Origin: JAZKHT01 sp040385245
Lineage (GTDB): Bacteria > Pseudomonadota > Alphaproteobacteria > Rhodobacterales > Rhodobacteraceae
Assembly: GCA_040385245.1 (NCBI GenBank)
Contig: JAZKHT010000004.1
Coordinates: forward strand, 244,979 to 308,978
Direction of reading: 5' to 3'
DNA length: 64,000 nucleotides
Below, piece after piece: positions 1 through 8,868 of this stretch. The translations under genes were made by a program, and so were the position numbers. A model generated the notes under the pieces. That model did no database searches. It was not told the origin of the DNA and saw only the letters and a program-made list of their open reading frames with translations. Numbering within the stretch: position 1 is the stretch's first letter; the number at the start of each line of letters is the position of its first letter.

Positions 1-1981
1 GGCGAACGGCAGCAACGTCGCATCTGCGGTGCAGACCGGGCCATCCGTCACTTTGTCATCTTATGGCGAGGTGGTGACCGTCACCGCCATCATCGGATCG
101 GGCAACCGGACCGGGGTTGACATGCTGTGGGGGGTTGCCCCCGTTTACGGGCATTTCGGCCTTGATCTGACCGGGCCAACCGGTGGCGTGGTGCGGATCG
201 ACGACATCGTGATCGAGGATGCGACGGATGTTTTCCTGCGCGCCATGATCGACTGGGTCGACGTGCGCGACTATGGCGCAAAGGGGGACGGCGTCACCAA
301 CGACACGGCGGCGTTTCAGGCCGCCGACGCAGCGGCGGGAACGCGCACACTGCTGGTGTCGTCGGGCACCTATGCGATCAATGGCAACCTGACGATCAAT
401 TCGCGCGTGCGGTTCGAAGGCACGTTGGTGATGCCCGACGGGGTGCGGCTGGCCTGCACCCGCAACTTTGACCTTGATACCTATGCGACCGCCTTCGGGT
501 CAGAGCTGCTGGGGTTCCGCAAGGCTTTGCAGGCGCTGTTCTATTTCACCGACCATGTGACGCTTGATCTGTCGGGGCGGCGGGTCGATCTGGTGGCACC
601 GATCGATGTGTCGGCGATTTCGGGTCTGACCAGTTTCGCCCAGCGGCGGGCCATCGTGAACGGGCAACTGGTGGCTGTGGCAGGAACGGCCTGGAACACG
701 GTGACAGTCACCTCGGTCGCGACCTATTCCGTTGCAACGCCGGGGCGGTTGACCGCCGTGGCCAATGTGGCCAATATCCCGGTCGGCGCGCGGGTCAGCG
801 GCACCGGTGTCGGGCGCGAGGTTTATGTCACCTCAAAAAACATCGGCGCGGGCACCGTGGAATTGAGCCAGCCGCTGTTTGCCGCCGCAGGCACCCGCAC
901 CTTCACCTTTCAGCGCTATGCCTACATGCTGGATTTCGGCGGTTTCGATTCGCTGCAAAAGATCGAGATCAGCGATGTGGAATTTCAGTGCAATGGTGTC
1001 GCAAGCGGCGTCCTTTTGCCAAAGATCGGCCTGACGATCCGGGTGAATGCCTGCGTCTTCAACCGGCCCAAGGATCGTGGCATCACCTCGACTGGAACGG
1101 GGTGTCAGGGGATGTTTGTCGATCAATGCCAGTTCCTGTCTAACGAACAGGCGCTGGATGATGCAGACCGCACCACGATTGCGATGAACGTCAACGCCAA
1201 TGACGTCAAGATTCGCGACAACCGCGTGGTGCGCTTTGCCCATTTCGCCATTCTGGGCGGGTCGGGGCACATCCTGATCGGCAACCACTTCTTTCAGGGC
1301 GACGATGTGCCGGACGGATCACGCAGGGCGGGGGTTGTGTTCACCTCGACCAATGTGAAATCGCTGATGACAGGCAATTACGTCGACAACTGCTTTATCG
1401 AATGGTCGAACGAACACGACGCCGAGCCGCAGTTCATCAATGAATATTCGTTTGGCGGCCTGACAATCAGCGGCAATATCTTCATGGCCTCCAGCATGGG
1501 CGACTGGTTTCGCTGGATCGTCGTGACGCCGCGCGGGCCGGGGCATTTCATCAACGGTCTTGCGGTCACGGACAACGCATTTCGCACGGTGAACGGCACG
1601 GTGGATCGGGTAGAGATGGTCGATGCCAGCTTTGCCACGCTGGACTACGGGCGGTTCCGCAACATCTCGTTCCAGTCGAACACCTTCAACGGAGTTTTGC
1701 AGATGACCAGCAGCCCGGTGACAGTGGAACATACCCAGATGACGGCGGCAGATACCTGGGTGGTGAACGCGGCAGGGTATCTGCCCTTCGGGGCATGGGC
1801 ACGCAATGTGATGGGCATCGTGGCCGAAGGCGCGGTGACCAACACCGCGAACGTGACGCAATATGTCTCGCCTTATGTGCAGGTCGAACAGGGCAGCGCA
1901 AAGAACCTTGTGAACCTGCGGTGGCCCGGTGCGCTGAAGGGGCGCGTGCAGGTCACGCTGCGCTGCGATAATCCTGTCTAG
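1..1981 (+). CDS. Pectate-lyase-fold (right-handed beta-helix) protein, 5' end outside window
   Basis: The reading frame is open from the first bases of the window, so the true start lies upstream. A GTG at 29 is only an internal codon. About 75 residues in there is the motif VRDYGAKGDGVTNDTAAF, the usual opening of the pectate_lyase_3 / GH28-related domain. It is followed by many short G/N-rich strands typical of a parallel beta-helix. The family includes polysaccharide lyases, hydrolases and phage-tail-spike-like proteins that bind or cut glycans. The substrate cannot be read from the sequence, and no signal peptide is visible because the N-terminus is missing. A strong terminator follows eight bases after the stop. 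Confidence 0.75.
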   Translation, partial: ANGSNVASAVQTGPSVTLSSYGEVVTVTAIIGSGNRTGVDMLWGVAPVYGHFGLDLTGPTGGVVRIDDIVIEDATDVFLRAMIDWVDVRDYGAKGDGVTNDTAAFQAADAAAGTRTLLVSSGTYAINGNLTINSRVRFEGTLVMPDGVRLACTRNFDLDTYATAFGSELLGFRKALQALFYFTDHVTLDLSGRRVDLVAPIDVSAISGLTSFAQRRAIVNGQLVAVAGTAWNTVTVTSVATYSVATPGRLTAVANVANIPVGARVSGTGVGREVYVTSKNIGAGTVELSQPLFAAAGTRTFTFQRYAYMLDFGGFDSLQKIEISDVEFQCNGVASGVLLPKIGLTIRVNACVFNRPKDRGITSTGTGCQGMFVDQCQFLSNEQALDDADRTTIAMNVNANDVKIRDNRVVRFAHFAILGGSGHILIGNHFFQGDDVPDGSRRAGVVFTSTNVKSLMTGNYVDNCFIEWSNEHDAEPQFINEYSFGGLTISGNIFMASSMGDWFRWIVVTPRGPGHFINGLAVTDNAFRTVNGTVDRVEMVDASFATLDYGRFRNISFQSNTFNGVLQMTSSPVTVEHTQMTAADTWVVNAAGYLPFGAWARNVMGIVAEGAVTNTANVTQYVSPYVQVEQGSAKNLVNLRWPGALKGRVQVTLRCDNPV

Positions 1982-1988
1982 CGATAGG

Positions 1989-2015
1989 GGGCGGTCCGGT
2001 TGGACCGCCCTTTTT
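1989..2015. terminator. Intrinsic terminator, probably bidirectional
   Basis: Nine-base perfect arms gggcggtcc / ggaccgccc enclose a four-base loop and run into a T tract on the plus strand. It follows the stop of the beta-helix gene. It also touches the end of the convergent minus-strand gene, so it can serve both. Confidence 0.85.
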
Positions 2016-2503
2016 CACAGATCCTGCGGTTTCAGCCGCCACGCCCGCGCAAATCCGCCGTTCAGCAGGGCCGATGTCGGAACAAACCGGACAAAGGCAA
2101 AATCTGCAAAATCGACGTAGAGTTTGGCCTTTGGATGCACCGCCAGCCAATGATCGCGGATGGCGGCGCGGGCAGGATCATTCCCTGCGATGAACGTGGC
2201 CGTTGCCTTTATCATCAGGCGGGGGTGGGTCAACGGGTCGCCCTTTGGCCCAGCCTCGCCCACCATCAGCGCGCAGGCGGGGTGTGCGGCCAATGCCGAG
2301 TGATGCGGCGCAAGGGCCGAAATCAGCGTCATCAGCGCGCCGTCCGGACCAAGGCCAAAGGCGATACGGCTGATCCCCGGCGTGCTACCGTTGGCGTCGA
2401 TCACGGCCAAAGCTGCGTGATCCGCTGCCGCCAACAGGCTGCGGGCAAGGCTGCGGGCCGTGTCATCGGCGGGGGCTGTGGGATCGGATCTGTTGGCGGA
2501 CAT
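2015..2503 (-). CDS. Pyridoxamine 5'-phosphate oxidase-like (HugZ-type) flavin/heme-binding protein
   Basis: 162 residues beginning MSANRSDPTAP. The ATG at 2503 was chosen because AGAGGTG lies seven bases upstream; the frame stays open further upstream but with low-complexity Arg-rich sequence unlike the family. The segment from SLLAAADHAALAVID to GDPLTHPRLMIKATA matches the split-barrel domain of the PNPOx-like superfamily, especially the HugZ-type proteins (PALSRIAFG..DG-like and heme-utilisation relatives). The C-terminus has the LYVDFADFAFVRF pattern seen in these proteins. Likely a cytosolic FMN or heme-binding protein; the exact reaction is not determined. It is transcribed divergently from the SulP gene. 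Confidence 0.75.
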   Translation of the reverse strand: MSANRSDPTAPADDTARSLARSLLAAADHAALAVIDANGSTPGISRIAFGLGPDGALMTLISALAPHHSALAAHPACALMVGEAGPKGDPLTHPRLMIKATATFIAGNDPARAAIRDHWLAVHPKAKLYVDFADFAFVRFVPTSALLNGGFARAWRLKPQDL

Positions 2504-2583
2504 TGTCGCACCTCTGGCTTGGCAATTGACAGGGGGGTGCCGCAGGCGTCTGGTGCGGCAACCCTCATCGCTACAGGTCCCGC

Positions 2584-4239
2584 ATGACCGAGACAAGCCG
2601 CGCCACGACGCCCCTTTTGCTTGAATACCTGCCCAAACTGGTGACCGTCCTGCGCGAGGGGTACTCCTTTCGCGATCTGCGCGCCGATGCCTTGGCCGGG
2701 CTGACTGTCGCCATCGTGGCGCTGCCCCTGTCAATGGCCATTGCCATTGCCAGCGGGGTCGGGCCCGAGCGTGGGCTTTATACCACGATCATCGGCGGTT
2801 TCCTCGTCTCGGCGCTGGGTGGCTCGCGACACCAGATCGGGGGGCCGGCGGGGGCCTTTATCGTGCTGGTCGCCGCCTGCGTGATGGCAACAGGGATCGA
2901 AGGGCTGATCCTTGCCACCTTCTTGTCCGGATTCCTGATGCTGGGTGCGGGAATGCTGCGTCTGGGCACCTACATCCGGTTCATTCCCTATCCGGTCACG
3001 GTCGGATTCACCGCCGGGATTGCGGTGATCATCTTTGCCAGCCAGATCCGCGATTTGTTCGGGCTAAACCTGACGGCCGAGCCGGCCGAGATCATTGGCA
3101 AGGTGCAGGCCCTATGGGCCGCGCGGGACAGTGTGACCCCTGCGGCGATGGGGATTGCGGCAGCAGTGATCGTGGTGATCCAGGGGTTGAAGCGGCTGCG
3201 CCCGACCTGGCCTGCGATGCTGATCGCGGTCGGGTTGGCGTCGGTTCTGGCGGCGGCTCTGGGATTGCCGGTCGAAACCATCGGAACCAAGTTCGGCGCG
3301 CTGCCCCGCGTGCCGCCCGCACCCGCGCTGCCGCCGATGGACGCAAGCCTGCTGATGGCGGCGCTGCCTTGGGCGATCAGCTTTACGCTGCTGGGGTCGA
3401 TCGAATCACTTTTGTCGGCAGTGGTGGCAGATGGCATGACCGGGCGGCAGCACCGGTCCAACGCGGAACTGCTGGCACAAGGGGTGGCCAACATCGGATC
3501 GGCACTGTTCGGCGGGTTCTGTGTCACCGGCACCATCGCGCGCACGGCGACCAATGTGCGGGCCGGATCGCGCGGCCCGGTGTCGGGGATGCTGCATGCG
3601 CTGTTCGTGCTGGCCTTCATGCTGGTCGCTGCCCCCTTGGCCGGGTTCATTCCGCTGGCGGCCTTGGCGGGGGTGCTTGCGGTCGTGGCGTGGAACATGG
3701 CCGAGAAAGAGGAATTCTGGCATCTGCTGAAATCGTCGCGGTCCGATGCACTGGTGCTGGTGGTGACGTTCCTGCTGGTGATCTTCCGCGACCTGACCGA
3801 AGGCATTGTGGTCGGCTTTGCGCTGGGCGGTCTGGTGTTCATCCGCCGCATGTCGGAAACCGCGATGCTGGAAGGGGGCACCGGAGATTTCCCCCAAGAC
3901 GGTGCCGCGCGGTCCGACCGGGTGGTCTATCGCCTGCACGGACCCTGGTTCTTTGGTGCGGCGGCGCGGCTTGGGTCGGTGCTGGACCGCATCGCCGATC
4001 ATCCGCGCGCCTTTGTGATCGACCTGTCCAATGTGCCCATGATCGACAGTTCCGGGGCGCGGTCGTTCCTGCTGCTGGCACGCAAGACGGCGCGCAAGGG
4101 CGGGCAACTCTACATCGTCGGTGCCCGCCCCGAGGTGCGCCGAACCCTGCACGCCCACGGCCTGCACGAACCCGAAGTGCGGTTTTTGCCCGACATGGAC
4201 GCACTTGATGCCGACGTCGTGGCGGTGATCCCGGCCTGA
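2584..4239 (+). CDS. SulP/SLC26-family inorganic anion transporter with STAS domain
   Basis: 551 residues. About 10-12 hydrophobic membrane segments fill residues 30-430, opening with the family signature DALAGLTVAIVALPLSMAIA and followed by GGSRHQIGGPAGAF, the substrate-site region. A cytoplasmic STAS domain occupies the last 120 residues; VIDLSNVPMIDSSGARSF is the conserved STAS strand-helix with the phosphorylatable Ser. SulP proteins move sulfate, bicarbonate or dicarboxylates across the inner membrane, usually by symport or exchange. The actual anion cannot be told from sequence. Length is normal for the family. It stands alone, divergent from the flavin-binding protein. Confidence 0.92.
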   Translation: MTETSRATTPLLLEYLPKLVTVLREGYSFRDLRADALAGLTVAIVALPLSMAIAIASGVGPERGLYTTIIGGFLVSALGGSRHQIGGPAGAFIVLVAACVMATGIEGLILATFLSGFLMLGAGMLRLGTYIRFIPYPVTVGFTAGIAVIIFASQIRDLFGLNLTAEPAEIIGKVQALWAARDSVTPAAMGIAAAVIVVIQGLKRLRPTWPAMLIAVGLASVLAAALGLPVETIGTKFGALPRVPPAPALPPMDASLLMAALPWAISFTLLGSIESLLSAVVADGMTGRQHRSNAELLAQGVANIGSALFGGFCVTGTIARTATNVRAGSRGPVSGMLHALFVLAFMLVAAPLAGFIPLAALAGVLAVVAWNMAEKEEFWHLLKSSRSDALVLVVTFLLVIFRDLTEGIVVGFALGGLVFIRRMSETAMLEGGTGDFPQDGAARSDRVVYRLHGPWFFGAAARLGSVLDRIADHPRAFVIDLSNVPMIDSSGARSFLLLARKTARKGGQLYIVGARPEVRRTLHAHGLHEPEVRFLPDMDALDADVVAVIPA

Positions 4240-4282
4240 CCGCCCGGAACTGCCCACGACGGTTGGCTTTCTGCCCCCCTCA

Positions 4283-4334
4283 CCCCCCGAGGATGTTTTG
4301 GCAGAGAGGAAGGGGCGTCCGTTGTTGACGCCCC
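4283..4334. repeat. GC-rich intergenic element and hairpin downstream of the SulP gene
   Basis: The stretch ccccccgaggatgttttggc followed by an agaggaag tail resembles a short intergenic element I remember as common in Rhodobacterales (ccccgaggatat... type). Right after it, ggggcgt / acgcccc (4312-4318 and 4328-4334) forms a stem with a nine-base loop and only a weak T tract. It may end SulP transcription. Confidence 0.4.
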
Positions 4335-4401
4335 ATCAACCTTTGCATGGCTCTCTGCCTGGGCGGTACAGGTCGGGAAGCTGATGACCGCCTGAGGGGA
4401 A

Positions 4402-4438
4402 GGCACCCTGCGGATGGCGTTTGCCCGGTCAGGGTGCC
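4402..4438 (-). terminator. Hairpin downstream of truA (possible terminator)
   Basis: Nine-base perfect arms ggcaccctg / cagggtgcc are separated by a 19-base loop, about 90 bases beyond the truA stop. No convincing U tract follows on the minus strand, so termination is uncertain. Confidence 0.35.
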
Positions 4439-4455
4439 GGGCTTTCCTGTTTCTC

Positions 4456-4514
4456 TTTACAGAAGTATCCCCTGGGGGACGCTGCAAAGCCGTGGGGGCA
4501 GAACGCCCCCCGAC
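4456..4514. repeat. Copy A of the 'tatccc...gggggc' intergenic element
   Basis: The element starts ttta-cagaagtatcccctggggg and ends in a hairpin, gggggc-agaac-gccccc. The same architecture (ttctct, a/t-rich bases, tatccc, g-run, then a G5/C5 hairpin) recurs at 11478-11524 upstream of rplY. It lies directly after the truA stop. Confidence 0.5.
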
Positions 4515-4525
4515 GATGCCGGCCT

Positions 4526-5296
4526 TCAGGGGAACGGATCGTCCTTGTATCCGACCCCTGTCAAATACAGCCCCTGCGGCGGGCTGACGGGACCGCAGGC
4601 GGTGCGGTCGCGTGCGTCAAGCGCCGCCTTGACGTCGTCAGGGTGCCATGCCCCGGCACCCACCCTTTCCAATGTGCCAATGATCGACCGCACCTGGTTG
4701 TGCAAAAAGCTGCGGGCGCGCAGGGAAAAGCGGTATTCGGTGCCACCCGGATAGGGCAGCGTTTCCAGTGTGATCTGGTCCAGCGTCTTGACTGGGCTTG
4801 CCGCCTGACACAGCGACGACCGGAAGGTCGTGAAGTCGTGGTGCCCGATCAGATGTGCCGCGCCTGCGCGCATGGCATCGGCATCCAGCGGCCCAAGCAC
4901 GCGCCACGCCAATCCGCGATCATGGGTCAGCGGCGCGCGCCGGGTGATCAGGCGGAACAGATAGCGCCGTTCGGTCGCGGAAAAGCGGGCGTGAAAGTCA
5001 TCCGGCACTTGGGCGGCTGTGACGACGGCAACAGGGCTGGGCTTCAGGTGCCAGTTCAACGCCTCGGCCAGACGGAAGGGTTCCCACGCCCGGATCAGAT
5101 CGACGGTGGCAACCTGCCCGGTGGCATGGACCCCCGCATCGGTGCGGCCCGCGGCGGCGACGGTATGGGTCCCGGGTTGCAACCGGGACAGCGCGGTTTC
5201 CAGCGCGCCCTGCACGGTCGGCTGGCCGTCGGCCTGCCGCTGCCAGCCGTTGAACGGGCCGCCGTCATAATCGATCATCAGGGCAAATCTGGGCAT
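4526..5296 (-). CDS. truA: tRNA pseudouridine(38-40) synthase TruA
   Basis: 256 residues, the usual TruA length. The N-terminus has YDGGPFNGWQRQADG, the substrate-entry motif. The catalytic motif AGRTDAGVHATGQVA carries the nucleophilic Asp, and the C-terminal half has RYLFRL and FLHNQVRSIIGTL, both diagnostic. It converts uridines 38-40 of the tRNA anticodon arm to pseudouridine in the cytoplasm. The ATG at 5296 gives a standard start (MPRFALMIDYDG). The gene is divergent from ycjX with about 100 bases between. Confidence 0.97.
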   Translation of the reverse strand: MPRFALMIDYDGGPFNGWQRQADGQPTVQGALETALSRLQPGTHTVAAAGRTDAGVHATGQVATVDLIRAWEPFRLAEALNWHLKPSPVAVVTAAQVPDDFHARFSATERRYLFRLITRRAPLTHDRGLAWRVLGPLDADAMRAGAAHLIGHHDFTTFRSSLCQAASPVKTLDQITLETLPYPGGTEYRFSLRARSFLHNQVRSIIGTLERVGAGAWHPDDVKAALDARDRTACGPVSPPQGLYLTGVGYKDDPFP

Positions 5297-5394
5297 CCGC
5301 CCCGGTTAGCCGATGGACGGCAGCCTGTCCACCATTGCCCCTACACTTGGCCCGCGCGCATGCCTATGTTGGTCGCAAGACAACGAGGTATGGT

Positions 5395-6810
5395 TTGGTC
5401 CTTTCCAGCATTACGGACGGCATCACCCGGGGGGTGGAGGGGGCGGTCGCCTCGGTTTCGGGCGTGTTGTTCGAGCCGGTGGTCCGTCTGGGCGTGACCG
5501 GCCTTAGCCGTGCCGGAAAGACGGTGTTCATCACCGGGCTTGTCGCAAATCTGCTGGACCGCGGGCGGATGCCGCAACTGCGCGCGCAGACCGAAGGGCG
5601 GATCGAGGCTGTCTTTCTGCAACCGCAGCCCGATGTCACCCTGCCGCGTTTCGATTACGAAGGGCATCTGGCGGCCATGACCGGCGATGATCCTCGCTGG
5701 CCACAATCGACGCGGGCGGTGTCGGAACTGCGCCTGTCATTCCGGGTGCGGCCTGCGGGGTTTCTGGCTGGGCTGACGGGGTCGCGCACGGTGCATCTGG
5801 ACATTGTCGATTATCCCGGCGAATGGCTGCTGGACCTTGGGTTGCTAGAGAAATCCTACACCGACTGGTGCGACCAGACGCTGGACCAATTGGCCCGGAG
5901 GGCAGAGGCGTCAGACTACATGGCGATTGCACGGGCCGAGGACGGCTCGTTGATGCTGGACGAGGTGCGGGCGCAAAATCTGGCGGCGGCTTTCACAGCC
6001 TATCTGAAAGCGGCGCGCGCGGCCGGATGGTCTGACTGCACACCGGGGCGGTTCCTGCTGCCGGGCGATCTTGCGGGGTCGCCGGTTCTGACCTTTGCCC
6101 CTTTGCCGCGCCCCGCCTCCACCCCCCGTGGCAGCCTGTGGCGCGAGATGGAGCGGCGGTTCGAAGCGTACAAGGCGCGGGTGGTCAAGCCGTTCTTTCG
6201 TGACCATTTCGCGCGGATTGACCGGCAGATCGTGCTGGCGGATGTGCTGGGTGCAATCCACCAAGGCCCGCGCGCGGTCGAAGATTTGCGCCGCACCATG
6301 GCCGATGTTTTGTCCGCGTTCCGGCCCGGTCGCAACGGCTGGTTGACCACGCTTTTGCGCGGGCACCGGGTTGAGCGTATCCTGTTTGCCGCGACCAAGG
6401 CCGATCATCTGCATCACAGCCAGCACCCCGCCCTGACCGCGATCATGCAGGCCATGCTGCGCGATGCGAAGGACCGCGCCGATTTTGCCGGTGCCCTGAC
6501 GGCGGCGATGTCGCTGGCGGGCTTGCGCGCCACGGTCGAGGAAACGGTGACCCGCGATGGGGTCGATCTGGCAGCGGTGCGGGGGCGTCTTCTGGCCACG
6601 GGGCGGCAGGCGGCCATGTATCCCGGTTCCCTGCCGGGCGATCCTGCGCGTCTGCTGTCGCCCGCGCGCGAAGGGGCCGAGGCGTGGCTTGATGCCGAAT
6701 TCGGGCTGATGTCCTTTTCCCCGGCCCGGCTGAACCTGCGCCCGGGCGAGGGGCCGCCGCACATCAGGCTGGACCGGGCGGCGGAATTCCTGTTCGGCGA
6801 CCGGCTGTGA
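5395..6810 (+). CDS. ycjX: YcjX-family GTP-binding protein (DUF463)
   Basis: 471 residues from a TTG start at 5395 (MVLSSITDGITRGVEG). I chose it over an ATG at 5335 because GAGG lies six bases upstream and family members begin at this point; the longer version adds unrelated residues. GLSRAGKT is the P-loop. It is followed by the FITGLVANLLDRGRMP segment and VDYPGEWLLDLGLL, the DxxG region typical of YcjX. A KADHLHHSQHP segment near residue 340 is also conserved. YcjX proteins are P-loop GTPase-like proteins linked to stress in proteobacteria; their biochemical role is unclear. It forms an operon with the next gene, seven bases downstream. Confidence 0.92.
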   Translation: MVLSSITDGITRGVEGAVASVSGVLFEPVVRLGVTGLSRAGKTVFITGLVANLLDRGRMPQLRAQTEGRIEAVFLQPQPDVTLPRFDYEGHLAAMTGDDPRWPQSTRAVSELRLSFRVRPAGFLAGLTGSRTVHLDIVDYPGEWLLDLGLLEKSYTDWCDQTLDQLARRAEASDYMAIARAEDGSLMLDEVRAQNLAAAFTAYLKAARAAGWSDCTPGRFLLPGDLAGSPVLTFAPLPRPASTPRGSLWREMERRFEAYKARVVKPFFRDHFARIDRQIVLADVLGAIHQGPRAVEDLRRTMADVLSAFRPGRNGWLTTLLRGHRVERILFAATKADHLHHSQHPALTAIMQAMLRDAKDRADFAGALTAAMSLAGLRATVEETVTRDGVDLAAVRGRLLATGRQAAMYPGSLPGDPARLLSPAREGAEAWLDAEFGLMSFSPARLNLRPGEGPPHIRLDRAAEFLFGDRL

Positions 6811-6817
6811 GGATGCG

Positions 6818-7822
6818 ATGACAGAAGATCCCCCCCGCACGCAGCGCCCCCTGGTGATCGAATATGACGAAGGGGTTGAGGCGGACCCCGGTCTTGCCCC
6901 CGCCGTGCCCGATCAGGCGGACGAACGCGCCTTGCGAACGGCGGCCCTGCTGGCCGCGCGCGGCACGGGGTCGCGTCTGTGGGCCTTTGCCGGATGGGCG
7001 TTCGGGGCCTTGTTCACCTTTGTCCTGTCAGTGGCCGCATGGGATTTCGTGACGACCTTGATCGCGCGCAATGCCATTCTTGGGTCATTTGCCATGGCGC
7101 TGCTGGTGCTGGCTGTAGGCGCGGCACTGGTTCTGGCTGCGCGAGAGGCGGCAGCCTTCGCGCGCCTTGGTCGGCTGGATGGGTTGCGGGGCCGGGCAGT
7201 CACGGTGCGGGCCGCGCAGGATCTGGCGGGCGCACGGGCGGTGGTGGCGGAAATGGGGCGACTTTACGCCGCCCGCGCCGATCTGACATGGGCGCGCGCC
7301 CGATTGGCCGAGCGCGGATTGGAAGTAATGGATGCCGACGCGCTGCTGTCGCTGGCCGAGGCGGAATTGATGGCCCCGCTGGACGCCGCAGCCCGGGTGC
7401 AGGTGGAACTGGCGGCCAGGCAGGTGGCGACGGTGACGGCGCTGGTGCCCATCGCCTTGGCCGATGTGGCAACCGCGCTGTTCGCAAACCTGCGGATGAT
7501 CCGACGGATTGCAGAAATCTACGGGGGACGGTCAGGCACCTTTGGCAGTCTGGGCCTGCTGCGGCGGGTGTTTGGGCATCTGGTGGCCACGGGGGCTGTG
7601 GCCCTGACCGATGATCTGGTCGGGTCTGTGGCGGGGGGCGGGCTTTTGTCCAAAGTCTCGCGCCGGTTCGGCGAGGGGGTGGTGAACGGGGCACTGACCG
7701 CGCGGGTGGGGGTGGCGGCGATGGAAATCTGCCGCCCGCTGCCCTTTGTGGCCCTGCCGCGTCCGGGGGTATCAAACCTTGTCAGCCGCGCGCTTGCCGG
7801 GTTGTTCGGTCGGGCGGCTTAG
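6818..7822 (+). CDS. ycjF: YcjF-family membrane protein (DUF697 / TIGR01620)
   Basis: 334 residues. After an acidic N-terminal tail there are two membrane segments (about residues 66-90 and 95-115). A helical C-terminal domain has YGGRSGTFGSLGLLRRVFGHL and a Gly-rich stretch LVGSVAGGGLLSK, characteristic of DUF697/YcjF. The family is always found with YcjX and probably forms a membrane partner for it. The start at 6818 has GAGG upstream. The last four bases overlap the convergent DUF2332 gene. Confidence 0.9.
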   Translation: MTEDPPRTQRPLVIEYDEGVEADPGLAPAVPDQADERALRTAALLAARGTGSRLWAFAGWAFGALFTFVLSVAAWDFVTTLIARNAILGSFAMALLVLAVGAALVLAAREAAAFARLGRLDGLRGRAVTVRAAQDLAGARAVVAEMGRLYAARADLTWARARLAERGLEVMDADALLSLAEAELMAPLDAAARVQVELAARQVATVTALVPIALADVATALFANLRMIRRIAEIYGGRSGTFGSLGLLRRVFGHLVATGAVALTDDLVGSVAGGGLLSKVSRRFGEGVVNGALTARVGVAAMEICRPLPFVALPRPGVSNLVSRALAGLFGRAA

Positions 7823-8868
7823 GGCGCGGGCGCGCGCCAGTCGATCCAGCGGCCATGAAAATCGGCACGGCCCAGATCGATGCTGCGGTCTTCCGGCCAC
7901 AGGCGCAGGGTCAGACCGGCACCGGGGTCGGCGCTGTCAGCCTCCATCCCCAGCAGGGCGAAGGGGGCCGTTTCCGTCGCGCGTGCCCCTGCGGCGTGGA
8001 TGGCCGCACGGGCGCGGTCGCGGGTTGCTTGCGGGAAGTATTGCCAGGCCACGGTGTGAAAGATCAGGTGCAGCTGTTTGTTGAACGGCTGGCGCAGGCG
8101 TTGATCCAGCCAGTCGCCTGCATCAGCGCGGGTGATGGGCGCGCTCATCCGCGCCGCCTCGGTTGCCGCGCGGGCGGTGCGGTCCAGCCGGTCGGTCTGA
8201 TCGGCCCAGACATAGGCCATCAGACGCAGCCGGTCTGCCACAGGGTCCAGCGGGTTCAGGTCCACGCCGGCGCGATGGGCCACCTGCGGCGCGCCGCTCA
8301 CCGGGGCAGTGCCACGCCAGTCGGGTGACAGGTCAAGCACGGCGTCTGGCGGTCCCAGCCGCATTTGCCCTGCGGTCAGCGCGTACCGGTCCCAGATCAG
8401 GTTCAGCCCGGCACTTGCCCCAAGTTCGGACAGAACCTGCGGCAGGCCAAAGTGGCGGTCCAGCCAATGCCCCGCCGCGATCAGGATGGCCGACCGGCGC
8501 ACCTCGTTCGTCTGCGGCGGGCTTTGCATCCAGCGGGTCAGAAAGCTGCTGTGTCGCGCCATCGCACCCTGAACGGCAGCGCAAAACGTGGGGTCATCCA
8601 GTGCATCGGCATGGGTATAGGCATCGGCCAGCGACCGGTCTTGGCCTGACAGGATCAGCGCGTGCAGACCACCCGCCAGACGCAGCGGCACGCTGTCGGC
8701 AAAGGGTGACGGATCGCCGGGCCACTTCAGCACCAGATCGTCGACCAAAGCGCCCGGTGACAGCGCCTTCCCCAGCAACCGCAGCACCCGCGCCGTCAGG
8801 GGCGATCCCATGTCCGCGCAGGCCAGGGCCTGTTCGGCAAAGGCCGCCCGGACCGCGCCGCCTGTCAC
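7819..8868 (-). CDS. DUF2332 family protein
   Basis: 349 residues matching DUF2332 (COG4427). Diagnostic segments are QTNEVRRSAILIAAGHW, LSELGASAGLNLIWDRY and the later GVDLNPLDPVADRLRLMAYVWADQ. The ELGASAGLNL motif is reminiscent of a methyltransferase-like glycine loop, but no function is established. Its ATG overlaps the pth stop codon in an ATGA (8865-8868), so the two are probably translationally coupled. It overlaps the ycjF end by four bases on the other strand. Confidence 0.88.
   Translation of the reverse strand: MTGGAVRAAFAEQALACADMGSPLTARVLRLLGKALSPGALVDDLVLKWPGDPSPFADSVPLRLAGGLHALILSGQDRSLADAYTHADALDDPTFCAAVQGAMARHSSFLTRWMQSPPQTNEVRRSAILIAAGHWLDRHFGLPQVLSELGASAGLNLIWDRYALTAGQMRLGPPDAVLDLSPDWRGTAPVSGAPQVAHRAGVDLNPLDPVADRLRLMAYVWADQTDRLDRTARAATEAARMSAPITRADAGDWLDQRLRQPFNKQLHLIFHTVAWQYFPQATRDRARAAIHAAGARATETAPFALLGMEADSADPGAGLTLRLWPEDRSIDLGRADFHGRWIDWRAPAP

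Noticed and set aside
2988..3881. Long open frame on the minus strand inside the SulP gene (297 codons)
   Set aside because: It is antisense to a clear SulP protein, rich in Ser/Ala/Pro/Arg, with no family motif. GC-rich coding DNA commonly leaves antisense frames open.
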